Of a stretch of 5,553 nt of DNA, positions 1 to 4,553 are shown one piece after another. Origin of the DNA: BJHL01 sp035299305 (GTDB lineage: Bacteria; Planctomycetota; Phycisphaerae; Phycisphaerales; UBA1924); NCBI GenBank assembly GCA_035299305.1, contig DATGWV010000158.1:1-5553 (forward strand), written 5' to 3'. Below the pieces are notes generated by a model. It had not been told where the DNA came from. It saw only the letters and a list, made by a program, of their open reading frames with translations, and searched no databases. The translations under genes were made by a program, and so were the position numbers. Numbering within the stretch: the first letter of the stretch is position 1; every line of letters begins with the position of its first letter.

Positions 1-375
1 GGAGTCGATTGCGGAGCTGTGCATTTCCGCCGACGTTGTCATCGCAGCGGCGCTCGTGCCTGGTGGTTCCGCACCCAGGCTCATATCCGCTGAAACGGTC
101 AAGCGTATGAAGCCCGGAGCGGTGATTGAGTTGATGCGAAACTCAAACGTGCCCCGGAAGCCCAGCACCGCGTCTTGCTTCACGTTGTACCAGATCGCCC
201 CGCGCTGATCGCCCGTCGTCGTCGCCGCGGCGTAATACTGATCAAACAACGCATCGCCCGTCAGCACCATCTCTGGCGGCTGACCAAACCCAAATGCGTT
301 CGTGAAATCCGCGGATGCCGAAGCACACACGGACGCAACACCAAGCAAAGCAACGACGGCATGTTTCCGAGACAT
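1..375 (-). CDS. Secreted L-type-lectin-like protein, N-terminal part (runs off left edge)
   Basis: The ATG at 375-373 is chosen because AAGAGGTGGG (minus strand, 387-378) lies just upstream as a ribosome-binding site and the first residues form a textbook signal peptide: basic MSRKH, a hydrophobic stretch AVVALLGVASVCA, then an ASA cleavage site near residue 22. The mature part begins DFTNAFGFGQPPEMVLTGDA and later has GAIWYNVKQDAVLGFRGTFE and FRI. That resembles the early strands of bacterial legume-type (L-type) lectin domains, in which a GsAWY-x-x-K segment is followed by a gFettFqFri strand. The product is expected to be exported and perhaps carbohydrate-binding; such planctomycete proteins often end in a PEP-CTERM anchor, which is not in view. 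No stop occurs before base 1, but the last ~41 codons (below about base 127) do not look like a lectin and coincide with the alanine dehydrogenase fragment on the other strand. The credible gene portion is therefore about 124-375. The secreted nature is firmer than the lectin assignment. Confidence 0.6.
   Translation of the reverse strand, partial: MSRKHAVVALLGVASVCASASADFTNAFGFGQPPEMVLTGDALFDQYYAAATTTGDQRGAIWYNVKQDAVLGFRGTFEFRINSITAPGFIRLTVSADMSLGAEPPGTSAAAMTTSAEMHSSAIDS
2..127 (+). pseudogene. Internal fragment of alanine dehydrogenase (or PntA-type transhydrogenase alpha subunit)
   Basis: Reading the plus strand from base 2 gives about 42 residues that match the NAD(H)-binding domain shared by alanine dehydrogenase and the alpha subunit of NAD(P) transhydrogenase. 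The recognisable stretch runs ADVVIAAALVPGGSAPRL, then ISAETVKRMKPGAVI; the family pattern is aDlVIgavLvPG-x-aPkLvt-x-em-v-x-MKPGaVivD. The LVPG form is nearer to alanine dehydrogenase (reversible L-alanine to pyruvate plus ammonia with NAD+) than to PntA, which usually has ALIPGRPAP. Similarity stops abruptly after MKPGAVI, where the family continues VD(I/L)A and a glycine-rich segment. The frame then runs through unrelated residues to a TGA at 206-208. The piece is therefore cut at its 3' side inside the window and runs off the left edge. It overlaps the minus-strand lectin-like frame. It is either a remnant left by rearrangement or a chimeric join in the assembly. The family match is from memory, without an alignment. 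Confidence 0.7.
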
Positions 376-545
376 AACCCACCTCTTGGCTTCACCGACT
401 GTCGCATGCCTCACTCCAACAACGAGTGACATGGCATGCGCATGGGAAGTAGTGGGGCACACGGCTGCGTCTGACAGAATCGCAGGAAATCGGCGCGAAA
501 ACGCCCGAGAATCTCTCTCGCTCGATCAGTTCCCGAACACAACGT
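376..545. other. Intergenic region between pssA and the lectin-like gene
   Basis: 170 bp separate the pssA stop from the lectin-like start; both genes are on the minus strand. The region contains the ribosome-binding site at 378-387, the inverted repeat at 403-440 and a weak 5-bp stem at 506-520. I see no convincing -35/-10 pair and no credible small ORF. The length and the inverted repeat suggest that the lectin-like gene has its own promoter instead of being the end of the phospholipid operon. Confidence 0.5.
403..440. promoter_or_regulatory. Interrupted inverted repeat upstream of the lectin-like gene
   Basis: CGCATGCC (403-410) pairs with GGCATGCG (433-440). Inside it TCACT (411-415) pairs with AGTGA (425-429). 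That gives 13 base pairs with a 3-nt bulge (430-432) and a 9-nt loop (416-424). The element ends 27 bp before the start codon of the minus-strand gene, so it could be a DNA operator or a stem-loop in the 5' untranslated region. There is no T-run after it on the minus strand, so it is not a good terminator for pssA. The pairing is seen directly; the function is inferred. Confidence 0.4.
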
Positions 546-1382
546 TCACATCGCCGGCGCAGCATTTGCCGCAGCCCGCTGCCGCGACCGCACCGCAAAC
601 GCCACAGGAATGCTCAGCACATACAGCCCCGCCAACGAGGCAATCGTCAGCCAAGGTGACATCAATGTGCACGCGGCCAGAGCAACCACGCCGATCAGCA
701 ACGGTGCCACCAATCTCCGCGAGATGCGAATCCCCTTCACCGCGAACATCGGCATCGTGCTCACCATCAGCACGCCCACGACAATCAGGTAGATCGCCAC
801 CGCCCACCCCGGGATGTTCCAGTCGAGATACCGCACATCATCACTCGCCGCCAGCATCGCTGGAATGAGAGCCACCCCCGCGCCCGCAGGCGTCGGCATC
901 CCCGAAAAGAACATGCTGGGTCGCTTGGTACTCGCTGGAGAGGCCCCGCTCGCCGTCGCTTCCGCCGCACGCAGTGCCTGCGTGTGCGCCTGCGCCGTGA
1001 ATCGCGCCAACCGCAACGCGGCGCACAACGCGAAGATCATCACCGCGATCAGTTCCAGCGTGTCCTGCGTCTTGTTGGTCGGCTCAAGCAGCAGCCACTG
1101 ATGCATGATGACCGCCGGCGCGATCCCAAACGCCAGAAAGTCCGACAGTGAATCGAGCACCGCGCCAAACGGGCTCTGCACGCGCAGCAGCCGCGCCGCC
1201 CCACCGTCAAGCACATCGAAAACCGCCGCCAGCAGAATCGCCGCCAATGCCCGCTCCCAACGCTCCAGTAACGCAAAGTGCAGACTCGCAAGTCCGCAGC
1301 ACACCGCCAGCGTCGTCAGCAGGTTGGGCACAAGCGCCGCAAGCGGCACTGAACGAGTTTTGGGCCCCAATCGCAGAAACAA
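546..1382 (-). CDS. pssA: CDP-diacylglycerol--serine O-phosphatidyltransferase (phosphatidylserine synthase)
   Basis: Membrane enzyme that joins CDP-diacylglycerol and L-serine to give phosphatidylserine and CMP. The 278-residue product carries the full CDP-alcohol phosphatidyltransferase signature D-x2-D-G-x2-A-R-x8-G-x3-D-x3-D at D56, D59, G60, A63, R64, G73, D77 and D81. These acidic residues bind the catalytic metal and the CDP moiety. Features typical of the serine-specific branch are ALRLARFT (122-129) and FFSGMPTPAGAG (158-169). Several hydrophobic helices follow (about 20-38, 45-58, 108-122, and four more after residue 165). The loop at about 131-154 is alanine/serine-rich and somewhat long. 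The start is TTG at 1382-1380, supported by GAGGT five bases upstream (1392-1388); no better in-frame ATG is present. It begins 37 bp after the psd stop on the same strand, so the two consecutive pathway steps are probably co-transcribed. The related phosphatidylglycerophosphate synthases share the signature but usually lack the GMPTPAGAG segment. Confidence 0.93.
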   Translation of the reverse strand: MFLRLGPKTRSVPLAALVPNLLTTLAVCCGLASLHFALLERWERALAAILLAAVFDVLDGGAARLLRVQSPFGAVLDSLSDFLAFGIAPAVIMHQWLLLEPTNKTQDTLELIAVMIFALCAALRLARFTAQAHTQALRAAEATASGASPASTKRPSMFFSGMPTPAGAGVALIPAMLAASDDVRYLDWNIPGWAVAIYLIVVGVLMVSTMPMFAVKGIRISRRLVAPLLIGVVALAACTLMSPWLTIASLAGLYVLSIPVAFAVRSRQRAAANAAPAM

Positions 1383-1387
1383 CGTGT

Positions 1388-1392
1388 ACCTC
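1388..1392 (-). promoter_or_regulatory. Ribosome-binding site for the TTG start of pssA
   Basis: GAGGT on the minus strand lies five bases before TTG at 1382-1380. It supports this non-ATG start, because the in-frame region between here and the psd stop holds no ATG, GTG or TTG. Confidence 0.6.
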
Positions 1393-1419
1393 GATCTCTT
1401 CCGCAGCGCCCTCGCGGAA

Positions 1420-2157
1420 TCAGTTGAACTTCGCCAGCTTCGTCACCCCGCCCGTCGTCTTGTCGCCCGGCTTCACCAGCCACGTCACGCCTTTCGGCAA
1501 GTACACATCCGTCCGGCTGCCAAAGCGAATCAATCCGTAGCGCTGCCCCACCTTGTAGCTCGCGCCTTCCTGCGCGTGACACACGATCCGCCGCGCAATC
1601 AGCCCCGTCACCTGCGTTACAACCGCCGTCGCGCCGTTGCTCAGCTTCAGCGCAATGCTCTTGCGCTGATTGTGTTCCGCATCGGGCTTGCCCGCATGCG
1701 CGAACTTGCCGGCCTTCCCCGCGACTTTCAGAATCGTCCCCGCGTACGGCACACGATTCACGTGTACGTTGAAGACGTTGAGAAAGATCACCACGCGCTC
1801 AACTTCACCCAGCGCCGCCGCGTCCAGCCCCAGTTCCTCAGGCACCTTCGCGGGTTCAATCGCAATCACCAGTCCATCCGCGGGCGCAACCAGCAGCCCG
1901 GGCTCATCAGGAATCGCGCGCTGCGGATCACGAAAGAACCAGCAGCAAAACGCCAGCAGCAACACGCCCGGAATCGCCGCAGCCCACGCCCACGCTGGCG
2001 CGAACATCGCCACCGCCGCCACAGGCAACGCCCCGATGATCACCACGATGAGCAGAATGATCCACCCCTCGCGCGCGATGATGGGCGAGGGATCATCCGG
2101 ACGCGTCCGAGAAGACGTTGTTTGGGAAATGGACGCTGAAGCAGGTGCTTGACTCAC
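1420..2157 (-). CDS. psd: Phosphatidylserine decarboxylase (short, PSD-A-like proenzyme)
   Basis: Pyruvoyl-dependent enzyme that converts phosphatidylserine to phosphatidylethanolamine at the inner membrane. The 245-residue product has a polar Ser/Thr-rich N-terminus (1-30), two membrane helices (about 32-52 and 56-73), then the family landmarks FFRDP (74-78), VAPADG (90-95), NVFNVHVNRVP (127-137) and RFGSRTDVYLP (211-221). Self-cleavage is expected between G213 and S214, giving a beta chain of 213 residues and a short alpha chain of 32 residues whose N-terminal serine becomes the pyruvoyl group. D94, H132 and S214 fit the Asp/His/Ser autoprocessing triad described for this family. The length and the FGS motif, where classical long PSDs have LGS, match the short type. 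The start is GTG at 2157-2155. It has no ribosome-binding site at normal distance but overlaps the stop of the preceding 38-residue ORF by GTGA, which points to translational coupling. The N-terminal 30 residues are poorly constrained, so a later start cannot be excluded. pssA follows downstream. Confidence 0.93.
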   Translation of the reverse strand: MSQAPASASISQTTSSRTRPDDPSPIIAREGWIILLIVVIIGALPVAAVAMFAPAWAWAAAIPGVLLLAFCCWFFRDPQRAIPDEPGLLVAPADGLVIAIEPAKVPEELGLDAAALGEVERVVIFLNVFNVHVNRVPYAGTILKVAGKAGKFAHAGKPDAEHNQRKSIALKLSNGATAVVTQVTGLIARRIVCHAQEGASYKVGQRYGLIRFGSRTDVYLPKGVTWLVKPGDKTTGGVTKLAKFN

Positions 2158-2270
2158 CCTGCATCGTAGCGCGACCCTTCCTCCCGTCGGTACGGGATTT
2201 CCCCGTAGAAAGGCGGGTCTTCACACCCGAGAATCCACTTATTGCTGGCCCGCTGTGGCCATTCGCTCAT
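2154..2270 (-). CDS. Unrecognised 38-residue small protein upstream of psd
   Basis: A short frame from ATG (2270-2268) to TGA (2156-2154). It encodes 38 residues starting MSEWPQRASNKW and ending RREEGSRYDAG, with the middle ILGCEDPPFYGEIPYR. Three things argue that it is a gene. It has a strong Shine-Dalgarno, GGAGGGG (2284-2278), seven bases before the ATG. Its stop overlaps the psd GTG as GTGA. Its composition (two Trp, three Tyr, balanced acidic and basic residues) looks like a real protein, not an antisense shadow of a GC-rich gene. It is hydrophilic, has no signal peptide or membrane helix, and has a single cysteine, so metal binding is not indicated. I do not recognise the family. It could be a small protein acting with Psd, or a leader whose translation delivers ribosomes to psd. 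The same frame stays open upstream to an ATG at 2369, but that extension is antisense to the response regulator and lacks comparable support. Confidence 0.6.
   Translation of the reverse strand: MSEWPQRASNKWILGCEDPPFYGEIPYRREEGSRYDAG
2183..2207. promoter_or_regulatory. Mutually exclusive small hairpins ahead of psd
   Basis: Two alternative stems share one arm. CCCGT (2183-2187) can pair with ACGGG (2192-2196) around a 4-nt loop. TACGGG (2191-2196) can instead pair with CCCGTA (2202-2207) around the 5-nt loop ATTTC. They lie within the 38-residue ORF, 26-50 bp before the psd start in the transcribed direction. The pairings are seen directly; an attenuator-like role is only a possibility, and short GC-rich stems are common by chance in DNA of this composition. 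Confidence 0.2.
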
Positions 2271-2277
2271 ATCGCCG

Positions 2278-2284
2278 CCCCTCC
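2278..2284 (-). promoter_or_regulatory. Strong Shine-Dalgarno for the 38-residue ORF
   Basis: GGAGGGG on the minus strand, seven bases before the ATG at 2270-2268. This is the strongest ribosome-binding site in the window and sits in the 31-bp gap between the divergent start codons. It selects the start of the small ORF and, through the GTGA overlap, may also serve psd. Confidence 0.6.
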
Positions 2285-2301
2285 GGTTCGATGTTCTCTG
2301 T

Positions 2302-2751
2302 ATGACCCGTGCGGCCACCATCCTCGTGTGCGATGACGAAGCGGCGATCCGCTCGATCGTCGCTTCCAAGTTGCGCAGCGCGGGTTACACGGTCTGCGAA
2401 GGCCGCAACGGCCTCGAGGGTTTCGGCTGGGTCAACCACGCCGCTCTCCCAGTCGGCGCGATGCCCAAGAGCCCGATGCCCATCGTGCCCGACCTGGTCG
2501 TCACCGATCTGCAGATGCCCATGATGTCAGGCCTCGAAATGGCCATCAACCTGCGCGGCTTTGCACCCACCGCCAACGTGCCCGTCATCATGCTCACCGC
2601 GCGCGGCTACATCGCCTCGCCCGAAGACATCGCTCGGACCAACATCAAGCAACTCATGCAAAAGCCCTTCGGCGCCGCGCAGTTGCTTGAAACCGTCCAA
2701 ATCATGCTTGCTCAATCCGAAGGGGGACAGCAGGATCGCGCCGCTGCATAA
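2302..2751 (+). CDS. Single-domain response regulator (CheY-like receiver)
   Basis: A 149-residue protein that is almost entirely one receiver domain. The phosphorylation site is complete: acidic pair D11-D12, phosphoacceptor D69 in DLVVTDLQMPMMSG, switch T99-A100, and K121-P122. No DNA-binding or enzymatic output domain follows, so it should act by protein contact after phosphorylation by a histidine kinase encoded elsewhere. The receiver carries about 14-15 extra residues, rich in Pro and Met (roughly 45-60), between helix 2 and strand 3; a usual receiver has its Asp near position 54. The start is ATG at 2302, because the DNA upstream translates into residues unlike the family and the alternative in-frame TTG at 2242 lies inside the opposite-strand small ORF. 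There is no clear Shine-Dalgarno, so the mRNA may be leaderless or have a very short leader. The stop is 15 bp before the HD-GYP gene, suggesting an operon in which this receiver controls, or is co-expressed with, the phosphodiesterase. Confidence 0.9.
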   Translation: MTRAATILVCDDEAAIRSIVASKLRSAGYTVCEGRNGLEGFGWVNHAALPVGAMPKSPMPIVPDLVVTDLQMPMMSGLEMAINLRGFAPTANVPVIMLTARGYIASPEDIARTNIKQLMQKPFGAAQLLETVQIMLAQSEGGQQDRAAA

Positions 2752-2766
2752 GCGACAGGAACACGC

Positions 2767-4413
2767 ATGTCCCACGACACCTTCAAGACCGGCAATCTCA
2801 CCCTCGACGCGATGCTCACGCGCTGCCGCAAGCTGGGCTTGCTCGCCTGCGCCCTCGGGCCCGACGGCTCGCTGCTCGATGTCAGCGCCTCGCACTCGCT
2901 GTGGGAAGCAGTGCTGCGCTCCCCCAGTTTCGCGAAAGCTCTCCAGCGCCTTGCGATGCTCGAAATGCCCCGCCGCATGCGAGGCGGCCTCGCGCCCGCA
3001 AGCCTGTGCGATGGCCTCAGCGTCGTGCTCTGCCCTCACGCCGACGACACGGGCCTGCGCGGCTCCACCGCCGTTGTGCTCGTGGAGCCACACGCCAAAT
3101 CGAGTGAAATGCTCTCGCTCGCCTGCAAAGAAGCCGGTCTCGAGCTTGCCGAAGTCGCGCTGCTCGTCAACGCGACAGGCAGCTTCGGCCCCGCCGCTTC
3201 GCAGCTCATCGCGCAATCACTCAGCGCGATGAGTCAGGACGTCGCCGAAACCTTGCGCAACAACGGCGAGCTCGAAGGCTTCACCAAGCAGTTGACGGGC
3301 GCGTTCGAAACCATCGACGTGCTCTACAACCTGGGCCGCTCGATGAAAGCCGTGCTCAGCCCCGAAGAGTTCCTGCAAAATCTCTGCTCGCGTGTCGCGA
3401 TGAGCCTCAACTTCGCCTGGGTCGCCGTCTTGTTCGAGGACTCAGCGAAAACGCCCACCGCCTTGCGCTCGATGCTCGCCCACCAAGGCGAGCTGCCCGC
3501 AGCCGATGATGAGTTCCGCCTCGCCGCCGCGCGGGCCATGCACGATGACGACACCACGTGCAAGATTCACATGGACCTGACGGAACTCGCCGTCGCAACC
3601 AATCCCCAGATCATCAGCCAGCCGCTCCTGTGCAAAGGTCACCAGATCGGCGTCATGCTCGCCGGCGGCAAAGGCGGCGAAGACTGGATGATCAGCAGCT
3701 ACGACACGCAGCTCTTCGAAGCGTGCGCCGGCTTCCTCTCCACCTTCATCGACAACGTCGCGCTCTACGACGACCAGCACCAGCTCTTCATGGGCACCGT
3801 GCAGGCCATGACCGCCGCGATCGACGCCAAGGACCGCTACACCCGCGGTCACAGCGAACGCGTCTCGCTCATCTCCATGCAGCTCGCGCAGATGGCCGGT
3901 CTGCCGCCCCAGCAGTGCGAGCGCATCCGCATCGCCGGCCTCGTCCACGACGTGGGCAAGATCGGCGTCCCTGAAAATGTCCTGCTCAAAGCCGGCAAAC
4001 TCACCGACGAAGAGTTCGCCCATATCAAAAAGCACCCGGAAACCGGCTACGAAATCCTCAAAGGCGTCAAGCTCCTCGAGGACGTCCTCCCTGGCGTGAT
4101 GCATCACCACGAGCGCTACGACGGCAAGGGCTACCCGCACGGCCTGCTCGCCGACGAAATCCCGCTCATCGCGCGCATCATCGCCGTCGCCGACACCTTC
4201 GACGCCATGAGCTCCAACCGCGCGTACCGCAGCAAGCTCCCGCGCGATGTCGTCCTCGCCGAAATCGCGCGCAGCGGTGGCACCCAGCTCGACCCGCGCA
4301 TCAGCCAGCTCATGCTCAAACTCGATCTCACCGAGTACGACGCCATGACCCGCCGCCACGCCGCGATGGATCAGCAGACCGCCGAAGAACGCGCTACCAG
4401 CAAAGCCGCGTAA
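2767..4413 (+). CDS. GAF plus HD-GYP domain protein, predicted cyclic di-GMP phosphodiesterase
   Basis: A 548-residue soluble protein predicted to hydrolyse the second messenger cyclic di-GMP. The C-terminal HD-GYP domain (about 340-525) is intact: GHSERV with H362, HD pair H394-D395 in HDVGK, H446/H447 in HHERYDGKGYP (446-457, including the GYP triad), and D476 in VADTFDAMSSNRAYR. These are the metal ligands and signature residues of active members. Residues about 176-340 look like a GAF sensory domain, introduced by a helix (TGAFETIDVLYNLGRSMKAV) and rich in alternating hydrophobic strands. Residues 1-170 form a further region that I cannot assign. Its GLLACALGPDGSLLDVS and GSTAVVLVEP strands suggest a PAS-, PocR- or degenerate GAF-like sensor. 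There is no signal peptide or membrane helix, so it is cytoplasmic. The start ATG has AGGA six bases upstream (2757-2760). It follows the receiver gene by 15 bp; RpfG-type proteins carry receiver and HD-GYP in one chain, so this pair looks like the split arrangement. The C-terminal tail after about residue 525 is polar and probably disordered. Confidence 0.92.
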   Translation: MSHDTFKTGNLTLDAMLTRCRKLGLLACALGPDGSLLDVSASHSLWEAVLRSPSFAKALQRLAMLEMPRRMRGGLAPASLCDGLSVVLCPHADDTGLRGSTAVVLVEPHAKSSEMLSLACKEAGLELAEVALLVNATGSFGPAASQLIAQSLSAMSQDVAETLRNNGELEGFTKQLTGAFETIDVLYNLGRSMKAVLSPEEFLQNLCSRVAMSLNFAWVAVLFEDSAKTPTALRSMLAHQGELPAADDEFRLAAARAMHDDDTTCKIHMDLTELAVATNPQIISQPLLCKGHQIGVMLAGGKGGEDWMISSYDTQLFEACAGFLSTFIDNVALYDDQHQLFMGTVQAMTAAIDAKDRYTRGHSERVSLISMQLAQMAGLPPQQCERIRIAGLVHDVGKIGVPENVLLKAGKLTDEEFAHIKKHPETGYEILKGVKLLEDVLPGVMHHHERYDGKGYPHGLLADEIPLIARIIAVADTFDAMSSNRAYRSKLPRDVVLAEIARSGGTQLDPRISQLMLKLDLTEYDAMTRRHAAMDQQTAEERATSKAA

Positions 4414-4553
4414 CTCCGCAATCAGATCGCGGCTCGGCAATCAGCACGACCAATCACAGTGAAACGCACCGCGCGACGCGGCTACGCCACTCGGCATCAA
4501 CCCGCATCACGCGTACACGTGTCACTCGCACATTCGTCGCGCCGCTCATTCAC
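4414..4553. other. Convergent intergenic region
   Basis: 140 bp between two genes that converge (HD-GYP on plus, PilX-like on minus). It holds three short dyads: CCGCG/CGCGG (4469-4473 with 4477-4481), the palindrome ACACGTGT (4515-4522), and GCGCCG/CGGCGC (4539-4544 with 4557-4562). The last has the stop codon of the minus-strand gene in its 12-nt loop. None is followed by a T-run on either strand, so no intrinsic terminator can be called, although transcription must end around here. I see no small gene or RNA. Confidence 0.5.

Noticed and set aside
498..520. Possible intrinsic terminator after pssA (stem CGAGA/TCTCG at 506-520, then GGCG and TTTT on the minus strand)
   Set aside because: The stem has only 5 bp and the four T's are displaced by GGCG, so it does not meet a reasonable standard for an intrinsic terminator.
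302..868. 188-residue plus-strand open frame across the lectin-like start and the pssA 3' end
   Set aside because: It runs antisense through a signal-peptide gene, an intergenic repeat and the end of pssA. It is Pro/Ser/Thr-rich with no recognisable features.
1105..2139. 344-residue plus-strand open frame over pssA and psd
   Set aside because: It spans the antisense of two well-identified genes and their spacer. The translation is rich in Arg/His/Pro/Gln repeats typical of shadows, with no domain.
2242..2272. Possible sigma-70 type promoter for the response regulator (TTGCTG at 2242-2247, TCATAT at 2267-2272)
   Set aside because: The spacer is 19 bp and both boxes match poorly. Planctomycete promoter consensus is not well enough known to call it by eye.
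2242..2301. TTG at 2242 as the start of the response regulator
   Set aside because: The 20 extra residues are unlike receiver N-termini. The ATG at 2302 sits directly before the first beta strand (ATILVCDDE), as is normal for the family.
2527..3216. 229-residue minus-strand open frame across the receiver/HD-GYP gene boundary
   Set aside because: It is antisense to two convincing genes. The composition is Gly/Ala/Glu/Arg-rich, with no motif and no ribosome-binding site support.
3442..4440. 332-residue minus-strand open frame antisense to the HD-GYP gene
   Set aside because: It lies opposite a clear HD-GYP/GAF protein. Its length is explained by the high GC at third codon positions, which removes stops from the antisense frame. 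The product is low-complexity (Val/Ala/Glu/Asp/Gly) without recognisable motifs.
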